Source: an uncultured Sphingomonadaceae bacterium
Lineage (GTDB): Bacteria > Pseudomonadota > Alphaproteobacteria > Sphingomonadales > Sphingomonadaceae
Direction of reading: 5' to 3'
DNA: 64,000 nucleotides
NCBI GenBank assembly: GCA_937873035.1
Contig: CALMVA010000025.1
Location: 62,001 to 126,000 of the forward strand
Below the pieces are notes generated by a model. That model saw only the letters and a program-made list of their open reading frames with translations. It searched no databases and had not been told where the DNA came from. Positions 1-6,484 of the stretch are shown here, piece after piece (within the stretch, counting starts at the first letter, position 1; each line of letters begins with the position of its first letter). The position numbers and the translations under genes were made by a program.

Positions 1-65
1 TGTTCATTTATCGCAAGGTGCAGGGCAGCCCGCCGGCTGCCTGATCGTTCCGTTCATTCTGGATG

Positions 66-109
66 CAGGCCGACGGTGCAACGATGCGCGCGTCGGCCTG
101 TTCATTTTT
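66..109 (+). terminator. Candidate rho-independent terminator of a gene left of the window
   Basis: A perfect 10-bp inverted repeat (CAGGCCGACG at 66-75, CGTCGGCCTG at 91-100) with a 15-base loop is followed by TTCATTTTT. It lies just upstream of the SIMPL-domain gene, so it probably ends a transcript that enters from the left edge. The loop is long for an intrinsic terminator. Positions 1-65 hold a second short hairpin (24-41) without a T-run and nothing else recognisable. Confidence 0.5.
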
Positions 110-132
110 GTCGGCATCATGTGGAGAACAAG

Positions 133-858
133 ATGATGAAACCCATTCTCGCGGCAACGCTTATGGCTGGTCTGGCGATGACTGCGAGTAGCGCCGCGCT
201 GGCGCAAGCTGCTGCCGCCCCTGCAAATAGCGGAACCCGCCTTGAGTTGCAGGCGCGTGGAGAAACCAAGGTTGTGCCCGACATGGCGGTTGTCAGCGCA
301 GGCGTCGTCACGCAATCGGTGGATGCATCAACCGCGATGCGCGACAATGCAGCGCGGATGGCGCGCGTTTTCGGCGCGTTGAAGGCAGCCGGGATCGCGG
401 AAAAGGACATTCAGACCACATCGGTAAGCCTCTCGCCGCAATATCGTTACGCCAATAACGAAGCGCCCGTCATTACCGGCTATCAGGCAAGCAACACCGT
501 GTCGGTCCGCTTTCGTGACATCGGCAAGAGCGGGCAGGTGCTCGACGTGCTGGTGAAGCAGGGCGCGAACCAGATCAACGGCCCGTCGCTGGTGGTGGAA
601 AACCCGGAAGCCGCGCAAGACAAGGCCCGGCTTGAGGCGCTCAAGACCTTGCAGGCGCGGGCGGCACTTTATGCCAAGGCAAGCGGCCTGCAAGTCAAGC
701 GCATCGTTTCGATCAACGAATCGGTTGATTACAATCCGGGGCCGATGCCGCTCATGGCGCGCGCGGCGATGGCGGACATGGCAGAGGCCAAGACCAGCAT
801 TTCGGCAGGTGAACAGGCAATCGGCGTCACGTTGTCTGCCGTTTTCGAGCTGCAGTAA
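133..858 (+). CDS. SIMPL domain-containing exported protein (DUF541)
   Basis: A 241-residue protein. The start is placed at ATG 133 because a GGAGAA ribosome site sits 6-10 bases upstream and a clean signal peptide follows (positive MMK, hydrophobic core, ALA-Q cleavage near residue 24). The mature part has the features of the SIMPL/DUF541 family: an alternating LEVxARGExxVxPDxAxVxxGV start, a central amphipathic helix and a C-terminal GVTLxAVFEL strand. Family members are periplasmic or outer-membrane associated and are often linked to oxidative stress or the envelope, but no enzymatic activity is established. It converges on the GlsB-like gene with a 9-bp gap. Confidence 0.85.
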   Translation: MMKPILAATLMAGLAMTASSAALAQAAAAPANSGTRLELQARGETKVVPDMAVVSAGVVTQSVDASTAMRDNAARMARVFGALKAAGIAEKDIQTTSVSLSPQYRYANNEAPVITGYQASNTVSVRFRDIGKSGQVLDVLVKQGANQINGPSLVVENPEAAQDKARLEALKTLQARAALYAKASGLQVKRIVSINESVDYNPGPMPLMARAAMADMAEAKTSISAGEQAIGVTLSAVFELQ

Positions 859-867
859 GCGCGGTTT

Positions 868-1131
868 TCAGAACCGGCCTGAGCGTCGCCGCCGTATCAG
901 GCCGGTCAGCCCAAGCGCAATCAGCGCGCCCGCACCGGCAGCCGCCAGCGAGAGGCCGTTCAATCCGTTGTAGAGCGTGCCGCCATTGCTGATGAGGCCC
1001 GCTGAAAAGCTGCCCAGCGCACCTGCCACGATGTTGCCCAAGGCTTCATGCGCGTGAAACTTGTGCGTGAGCGCAGTCAACAGCCAGCCAAGCGTGCCGC
1101 CGATCAGCAACAGGGCAAAGACGTTTGTCAT
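868..1131 (-). CDS. GlsB/YeaQ/YmgE family small membrane protein
   Basis: An 87-residue, glycine- and alanine-rich protein with about three hydrophobic segments (FALLLIGGTLGWLL, the NIVAGALGSFSAGL region and a C-terminal segment ending in a basic RRRRSGR tail). This layout and the GNIVxGxxGxxxG pattern match the GlsB/YeaQ/YmgE (transglycosylase-associated, DUF1269-like) stress membrane proteins. Despite the old name no transglycosylase activity is known. The start is taken at ATG 1131, since the 16 residues that could be added upstream are basic and unlike the family. Confidence 0.75.
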   Translation of the reverse strand: MTNVFALLLIGGTLGWLLTALTHKFHAHEALGNIVAGALGSFSAGLISNGGTLYNGLNGLSLAAAGAGALIALGLTGLIRRRRSGRF

Positions 1132-1180
1132 CCGGCATCGCCTAGCGGTGCGGCAGGGCGCGATCAATCTTGCAGGCACG

Positions 1181-1227
1181 AAAAAAGGGCGGCGCCAGCG
1201 GGTGAGGTGTCTCCGCTGGCGCCGCCC
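1181..1227 (-). terminator. Rho-independent terminator downstream of sciP
   Basis: A perfect 15-bp inverted repeat (GGGCGGCGCCAGCGG at 1187-1201, complement at 1213-1227) with an 11-base loop. Read on the minus strand it is followed by six T residues (the A-run at 1181-1186). It lies 21 bp past the sciP stop codon. Confidence 0.85.
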
Positions 1228-1248
1228 ATTTCATCTGTGACAAGCCGA

Positions 1249-1548
1249 TCAGTAGCGTTGCTGGCGCTCGTAAAGGCTCTTGTAATGCTGGATGCGCGTG
1301 ACGCGCAGGCCCGGCATCCCCGAACGATCGATCGCGCGCTGCCAGCCGGCAAATTCTTCCAGCGTCAGGCCGTAGCGTTCGCAGACTTCGTCCACGGTCA
1401 ACAGCCCGCCGTTGACGGCGGCGACAACTTCTGCCTTGCGGCGCACCACCCATCGCGTCGTTGACGGCGGGGGCAGCGAATCAAGCGTCAACGGTTCCCC
1501 AAGCGGCCCGATGACCTGTGCAGGACGGATTTTTTGGTTCTCGATCAT
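1249..1548 (-). CDS. sciP: SciP-like CtrA inhibitor (DUF1153)
   Basis: A 99-residue protein with the DUF1153 signature: VIGPLGxPLTLDxLPPPxTxRWVxRRKAEVVAAVxGGLL followed by a helix-turn-helix (DEVCERYGLTLEEFAGWQRAIDR) and LRxTRIQxY. In Caulobacter crescentus SciP binds CtrA and blocks its recruitment of RNA polymerase in G1, so this gene marks the cell-cycle circuit of Alphaproteobacteria. The ATG at 1548 is preferred over the GTG two codons upstream because GAGGTGG serves as its ribosome site. It has its own terminator and probably its own promoter in the long spacer to mnmA. Confidence 0.9.
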   Translation of the reverse strand: MIENQKIRPAQVIGPLGEPLTLDSLPPPSTTRWVVRRKAEVVAAVNGGLLTVDEVCERYGLTLEEFAGWQRAIDRSGMPGLRVTRIQHYKSLYERQQRY

Positions 1549-2000
1549 TACCACCTCAATGCCGGGGCGCCGCCCCGATCTGTCTTGTTGACCCCTGTTT
1601 AGGGGCGACCCGTTGAAAGATCGCTAAAGTCCCAAGGTAAATTTCCCGCTTACAATCATTTACGACCGGTAAGCAGTGTGGCCGCAGAGCAGTTGAAACT
1701 TGGTGAACACGCCGAATCGCGCGCGCTGTTTCGCGAGAGAATCGCATCCAATTCGGTTGCATTGTCGCGCGCGCCAGAAAGCACCGATGCGGTTTTCGCC
1801 TGAATACGGGCGGTTGGCGTTGTTGCCTGTCGTGCCGAAATGGTGGCGAGCAGACTTGGCAGCTCGACCGATTTGGGCCGTGCCTTTGCCTGACGGCCAG
1901 ACCTGCGCGGAAAATTCATATCCATGCGTGCGCTTTGGCATAAATGACTGAACCCAAGGTAAATTCTCGATTCAGGCTGCAAAGCGGCCTGTCACGCACT
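1549..2000. other. 452-bp spacer between sciP and mnmA with paired repeats
   Basis: No convincing gene. Minus-strand frames open through most of it (for example from 1925 to 1656) but their composition is unlike a conserved protein. Two identical 13-bp direct repeats CCCAAGGTAAATT sit at 1631-1643 and 1953-1965. Just inside them are an imperfect inverted pair, TACAATCATTTACGACC (1651-1667) and GGCATAAATGACTGAA (1937-1952). The spacer must hold the promoters of both divergent genes. Confidence 0.5.
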
Positions 2001-3119
2001 ATGTGGCCGCTCATGTTCGATCTGTTTCAGCTTGAAGGACCGGCCAAGGCGCGCCGGATTGTCGTGGCGATGTCGGGCGGGGTGGATTCCTCGGTCGTGG
2101 CGGCGCTCGCCGCACGCACAGGGGCAGAAACCATCGGCATCACGCTTCAGCTTTACGATCATGGCGCGGCGGTCAACCGGGTGGGAAGCTGCTGTGCGGG
2201 CCAAGACATTCGCGATGCGCGCGCGGTGTGTGATCGGCTGGGCATTGCCCATTATGTGTTTGACCATGAAAGCCGCTTCCGGGATTCGGTGATCGAACAG
2301 TTCGCCGATGAATATATGAGCGGGCGGACGCCTATCCCCTGCGTGCGTTGCAACATGGGGGTGAAGTTCACCGACCTTTTCCGGCTGGCCAAAGACCTTG
2401 GTGCGGATTGTTTGGCAACGGGCCATTATGTCCGCCGCGTGCTGGGTGCGCGCGGACCGGAATTGCACCGTGCGCTCGATCCTGCGCGTGACCAGAGCTA
2501 CTTCCTGTTCGCCACCACGTCCGAGCAGCTTGATTATCTTCGCTTTCCGCTTGGCGGTATGCCCAAGCCTGAAGTGCGCGCCATTGCGGAGGAAATGGGA
2601 CTTGCTGTTGCGCTCAAGCCCGACAGTCAGGACATCTGCTTCGTGCCCAATGGGGATTATGCCAGCATCGTCCGCAAGGTCCGCCCTGAGGCGGAAAGCG
2701 ATGGTGCGATTGTCGATATGGAAGGCCGCGAGATTGGCCGTCACAAGGGGCTGATCCATTATACCGTGGGCCAGCGGCGCGGGCTGGAAATCGGCGGCCT
2801 TGCAGAGCCCGTCTATGTCATCCGGCTGGAGCCTGAAACGCAGCGCGTGGTCGTTGGCCCCAAGCGCGCGCTGGCCGTGGTGGCGGCGCGCATATCGGAG
2901 CCCAATTGGCTGGGTGAGGCGCAGGGCCGCCCGGTGATGGCCAAGGTCCGCTCGCTCGCCAGGCCCGTTCCCGCGCGCATGGAAGGGGATTGGCTGCGCT
3001 TTGACGCCGCCGAATATGGCGTCGCACCGGGGCAGGCGGCGGTCCTCTATGATGGCGATCGCGTTGTCGGTGGCGGCTGGATTGAGGAAACCCAGGGCGT
3101 GCTGGAGGCCGCCCTATAG
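2001..3119 (+). CDS. mnmA: tRNA 2-thiouridine(34) synthase MnmA
   Basis: A 372-residue thiouridylase that adds sulfur to U34 of tRNA-Lys, tRNA-Glu and tRNA-Gln. The ATP pyrophosphatase P-loop SGGVDS is at residues 25-30, and the catalytic cysteine pair sits in PIPCVRCN (Cys114) and [10 protein letters not shown] (Cys213), followed by the [15 protein letters not shown] block and a C-terminal beta-barrel domain. The start is uncertain: ATG 2001 and ATG 2013 give the usual family length, while ATG 1944 adds 19 unconserved residues. None has a strong ribosome site. The next gene is 89 bp downstream. Confidence 0.93.
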   Translation: MWPLMFDLFQLEGPAKARRIVVAMSGGVDSSVVAALAARTGAETIGITLQLYDHGAAVNRVGSCCAGQDIRDARAVCDRLGIAHYVFDHESRFRDSVIEQFADEYMSGRTPIPCVRCNMGVKFTDLFRLAKDLGADCLATGHYVRRVLGARGPELHRALDPARDQSYFLFATTSEQLDYLRFPLGGMPKPEVRAIAEEMGLAVALKPDSQDICFVPNGDYASIVRKVRPEAESDGAIVDMEGREIGRHKGLIHYTVGQRRGLEIGGLAEPVYVIRLEPETQRVVVGPKRALAVVAARISEPNWLGEAQGRPVMAKVRSLARPVPARMEGDWLRFDAAEYGVAPGQAAVLYDGDRVVGGGWIEETQGVLEAAL

Positions 3120-3208
3120 CGCTGCTTGCTTTCGCCCCTGTGACGCTTAGGGTTTCGCCTCGCAACAAGGGGGCAATTTGATGACCTCCGTGAAAAGAGG
3201 ATGTCACC

Positions 3209-4090
3209 ATGCCTGCCCTGTCAACTCGAATCGTAAGCTTTCTGCTCCGCACGACGGGCATTTATCGCCGTATGTTCGCAGGCGGCCCGCGGATGCCCGA
3301 TTTCATCGCCAAGGCGCAAAGCGTGCCGAGCGAACCCTCCGCCAAGGTGAAGGCCGCGCTTTCGGTGACGCGCAGCGAGTTTCAGGGGCAGCCGGTGTGG
3401 GACATCGCGCCGCGTGACGGCGCGCCTTCTGCGACCGTGCTCTACTGGCATGGCGGCGGCTATATCTACCCGGCAGCGTCCGCCCATTGGGATTTCATCG
3501 CGCAAATGGCGGGCGTGCATCGCTGGCGCGTCGTGGCGCCGCTCTATCCGCTGGCTCCCGGCCATGATGCTGCCGCCATCACCGCTTTCGCGCTTGATTT
3601 CTACAAGGAGTTCGCCGCGAAAATGGGCGATGCGCCTTTCCTGATGGCAGGCGATTCCGCAGGCGGCGGGCTGACGGCGGCAACCGTTATGGCTGCGCGT
3701 GATGCCGCCTTGCCGCTGCCCGCAAAGCTCATTCTCATCTGCCCCTGGCTCAATGTGGACCCGATGCATCCCGACCAGCCGGGCATCGAACCCAATGACG
3801 CCATCCTCACCATTCGCGGCATCCGCGAGGCGGGGCTGATGTATGCGGGCGCGGCGGGCGTGAGGGACCGACGCGTCAGCCCGATCTTCGGAGACTGGGC
3901 AGGCCTGCCGCCGATCCTTGCCTTTGGCGGCGGCAGCGACATCCTCGTCGTCGATGCCCGCGCGCTCAAGGATCTGCTGCCCGCTATCGACTATGTCGAG
4001 CTGGACGGCATGATCCATGACTGGCCGATCTTCTTCTTCCCCGAAAGCCGGGACGCGCAGGCCCGCATGGCGGCGTTCGCGGCGGGGTAA
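3209..4090 (+). CDS. Alpha/beta hydrolase, HSL (hormone-sensitive lipase-like) family
   Basis: A 293-residue cytoplasmic esterase or acylhydrolase candidate. The oxyanion-hole motif HGGG starts at His81, the nucleophile elbow GDSAGG has Ser150, and the acid and base of the triad are probably Asp244 (SDILVVDAR) and His270 (MIHDW). This set defines the bacterial HSL family, whose members hydrolyse short to medium acyl esters. A GAAAAGAGG ribosome site precedes ATG 3209. It stands alone between mnmA and the convergent transporter gene. Natural substrate unknown. Confidence 0.88.
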   Translation: MPALSTRIVSFLLRTTGIYRRMFAGGPRMPDFIAKAQSVPSEPSAKVKAALSVTRSEFQGQPVWDIAPRDGAPSATVLYWHGGGYIYPAASAHWDFIAQMAGVHRWRVVAPLYPLAPGHDAAAITAFALDFYKEFAAKMGDAPFLMAGDSAGGGLTAATVMAARDAALPLPAKLILICPWLNVDPMHPDQPGIEPNDAILTIRGIREAGLMYAGAAGVRDRRVSPIFGDWAGLPPILAFGGGSDILVVDARALKDLLPAIDYVELDGMIHDWPIFFFPESRDAQARMAAFAAG

Positions 4091-4135
4091 GGGGAGGGGC
4101 GGCATCCTGAAACAAGTTCAGCATGATTGCGCGCC

Positions 4136-5035
4136 CTAGCGTTCTTCGGCGGGGTGTCCGTCGGGGTCGGGGTGGATGATGACTTCGGTGTTGGGGAACT
4201 CCGCCATCAGCTTGTCTTCCACCTCGTCCATCACACGATGCGCTTCGGCCACGGTCATATCGGCATCGACCCAGACGTGGAACTGGACGAAATCCTGGGT
4301 GCCGCTGGTGCGGGTGCGGAAATCATGGATGCCGCGCAGTTCGGGGTGCGATTCGGCGACGTGCAGGAAGCGGTCGCGCTTTTCGGGGGGCCATTCCTTG
4401 TCCATCAGCTGGTCGATCGCGTGGACGGCGACCTCGCGGGCGTGCCAGGCCAGCCACAGCGCGATGAAGACGCCGAATACAGGGTCTGCCCCGCGAATAC
4501 CCAGCACGGCATCAAGCAGCAGGGCGATGACGACCGAGCCGTTGAGCAACAGATCGCTGGTATAATGTGCGCTGTCTGCGGCGATCGCGACCGAGCCGGT
4601 CTGGCGCACGACATGGCGCTGATAGGCGACCAGCGCCAGCGTCGCGCAGATCGCAAAGAGCGACACGCCAATGCCGAGTTCGGGATTGGCGGGCTCCACG
4701 CCTGCGCCGATGCGTGCAATTGCCTGCCATGCGATGCCGATGGCCGAAGCGATGATGAGCCAGGTCTGGAACAGCGCGGCGAGCGCCTCTGCCTTGCCAT
4801 GGCCAAAGCCGTGCTGGTCATCGGCAGGTTCCGCCGCGAGCCGCACCGAAAAGAGCGTGACGAGCGAGGCGAGAATATCAAGCGCGGTATCGGCGAGCGA
4901 TCCGAGCACGGCGACCGAGCCTGTTTCCCACGCCGCCCAGATCTTGAGGCCGAGCAGTGACGCCGCCATCGCCACGCTCGCAAGTGCGGCGCGTGTCGTC
5001 AGGCTGGCGCGTTCATGATGCGGTCCGTGGGACAT
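4136..5035 (-). CDS. Cation diffusion facilitator (FieF-like metal/proton antiporter)
   Basis: A 299-residue inner-membrane exporter of divalent metals (Zn, Fe, Co or Cd). Six hydrophobic segments lie in residues 15-195. The paired metal-site motifs are present: Asp49 and Asp53 in SLADTALD (TM2) and His157 and Asp161 in AHYTSD (TM5), an arrangement like FieF. A C-terminal cytoplasmic metallochaperone-like domain follows (DFRTRTSGxxxFVQFHVWVD ... HPDPDG). It is 10 bp downstream of pdxH and probably cotranscribed with it. Confidence 0.9.
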   Translation of the reverse strand: MSHGPHHERASLTTRAALASVAMAASLLGLKIWAAWETGSVAVLGSLADTALDILASLVTLFSVRLAAEPADDQHGFGHGKAEALAALFQTWLIIASAIGIAWQAIARIGAGVEPANPELGIGVSLFAICATLALVAYQRHVVRQTGSVAIAADSAHYTSDLLLNGSVVIALLLDAVLGIRGADPVFGVFIALWLAWHAREVAVHAIDQLMDKEWPPEKRDRFLHVAESHPELRGIHDFRTRTSGTQDFVQFHVWVDADMTVAEAHRVMDEVEDKLMAEFPNTEVIIHPDPDGHPAEER

Positions 5036-5045
5036 TATGGTGCCG

Positions 5046-5621
5046 TCAGGGGTAGAGCAGGCCTTCGTCCCAGCCGCTCTCAGTGCGGATGAAGACGCGG
5101 CGATGGTGCAGGCGGTGGTCGCGGTCTTCCCAGAACTCCAGCCGGTTGGGCGTCACGCGATAGCCGCCCCAATGCGGCGGACGCGGCACATTATGGCCTT
5201 CATAGCGCGCGCGGACATCTTCAAAGCGGGCTTCAAAGGTCTCCCGGCGGTCAAGCGGGGCGGACTGGTCCGACGCCCAGGCTCCCAATTGGGAATCGCG
5301 CGCGCGCGACGCGAAATAGGCGTCTGCCTCTTGGGCCGTTACCGGGGACACCGGACCTTCGATGCGAATTTGCCGTCGCAGCGACTTCCAGTGGAAGAGC
5401 AAGGCGACATGGCCGTTTTCGTGCAGTTGCGCGGCCTTGCGGCTGTGGCCGTTGGTGTAGAACACAAAGCCGTGCGCATCGTGGCCTTTCAGTAACACCA
5501 TGCGCACACTGGGCTGGCCATCGGCCCCAACCGTTGCCAGCGCCATTGCGTTTGAATCATTGATTTCGCTGGCCCGCGCTTCCTTGAACCAGCTGTCGAA
5601 CAGGTCGAATGGATCGGTCAT
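5046..5621 (-). CDS. pdxH: Pyridoxamine/pyridoxine 5'-phosphate oxidase
   Basis: A 191-residue FMN enzyme that oxidises PNP or PMP to pyridoxal 5'-phosphate, the last step of B6 synthesis and salvage. Family signatures are present in order: AMxLATVGxDGxPSVRMVLLKG near the N-terminus, FYTNxxSRKAxQL, ALLFHWKSLxRQIRIEG, and the C-terminal WGGYRVxPxRxEFWxxRxxRLHxR block. The protein ends with the usual LYP, so it is complete. First gene of a likely two-gene unit with the downstream metal exporter. Confidence 0.95.
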   Translation of the reverse strand: MTDPFDLFDSWFKEARASEINDSNAMALATVGADGQPSVRMVLLKGHDAHGFVFYTNGHSRKAAQLHENGHVALLFHWKSLRRQIRIEGPVSPVTAQEADAYFASRARDSQLGAWASDQSAPLDRRETFEARFEDVRARYEGHNVPRPPHWGGYRVTPNRLEFWEDRDHRLHHRRVFIRTESGWDEGLLYP

Positions 5622-5667
5622 GCCCGTCTCTCTAGCCGAGCCGGGTGCGCGGGGCCAGTTGAAAGCG

Positions 5668-6204
5668 TCAGTTCTCGCGCTTCACGCGGATGCCGTGGCC
5701 GCCATTGATATTGGCCATATATCCGCCAAGCGTGGTTTTCTTGATGCGGATGGCATCGCCATTTTTGGGCTGCCGGATCGTGTCATATTCCGTTTGGCTC
5801 CAGCGGGCGCCATCTTCGAGCGTAAAGATCCACTTGCCCGAAGGGCTCATTCGCACGCCCGAAATCTTGCTGTCTATATAGTTGTCACCCTCTTCCGAGG
5901 AGTCGTCGCCGCTCTTGTTTCCGAAGAAGGGCAGCTTTCCCACAGACAGGCCGAAGAGGCTTTTCTTGGCCTGTTTGATCTGCCCTTTATCGACCACAAC
6001 GACTTCCTGCTTGGCCTCGGCCTCGTCAAGAAGCGCCACCTGCGCGTCGAAACAGGCCAGTCGCTGGCCGCTGTCGCTCAGGCCGCGGCAATCGATAAGC
6101 TTTTGGAAAATGGCAGGCCGTGGTTCTGGCTTTTCGGCAGCCGTAGCGGCCGATGCGCACAAGATGCATATTTGCGCGGCTGCAAAAGTAACAATGTTGC
6201 GCAT
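5668..6204 (-). CDS. Exported protein of unknown function
   Basis: A 178-residue protein not assignable to a characterised family. ATG 6204 is chosen because an AGAAGAAA ribosome site precedes it and a signal peptide follows (MRNIVTFAAAQ...ATAAEK). The mature N-terminal part has two cysteines in a LIDCRGLSDSGQRLACFDAQV pattern, typical of small envelope proteins of sphingomonads. The C-terminal half (GVRMSPSGKWIFTLEDGARWSQTE ... GGYMANINGGHGIRVKR) looks like a small beta-barrel. It diverges from the large TonB receptor across a 280-bp spacer. Confidence 0.7.
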   Translation of the reverse strand: MRNIVTFAAAQICILCASAATAAEKPEPRPAIFQKLIDCRGLSDSGQRLACFDAQVALLDEAEAKQEVVVVDKGQIKQAKKSLFGLSVGKLPFFGNKSGDDSSEEGDNYIDSKISGVRMSPSGKWIFTLEDGARWSQTEYDTIRQPKNGDAIRIKKTTLGGYMANINGGHGIRVKREN

Positions 6205-6484
6205 TTTTCTTCTCCGTTGAACATCGATTGTCATTGGGTCAGGTTTTTGCCCAAAACCGGGGCTGTTCGCCAGTGTTGCAGAAACAACACAATCAGTCGC
6301 TAACCGTCCCAAACCCGTGCCTTCTTGATTGCTTTGCAGTGCAGCGCGGCGCAATGCCATCCTCAAGCTGGCACAGGGGATGGTGTGGGCGCATTGCGTT
6401 CGTATGCCGAAATCCCTTGAACTGGCGATGCAAAGCGAAGTGGTCCGTCATGAGGCGGCCACTATCCAGAAAAGGGACTGGACC

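Noticed and set aside
24-41. Perfect 7-bp hairpin GGCAGCC-CGCC-GGCTGCC near the left edge
   Set aside because: No T-run follows; the hairpin at 66-100 is the better terminator.
1656-1925. Possible 89-residue minus-strand protein in the sciP-mnmA spacer (MDMNFPRRSGRQAK...)
   Set aside because: Low-complexity composition, no ribosome site and no recognisable family. Kept only as part of the spacer description.
1714-1973. Three GANTC (CcrM) sites in the sciP-mnmA spacer
   Set aside because: About two are expected by chance in 450 bp, so no claim of cell-cycle methylation control is made.
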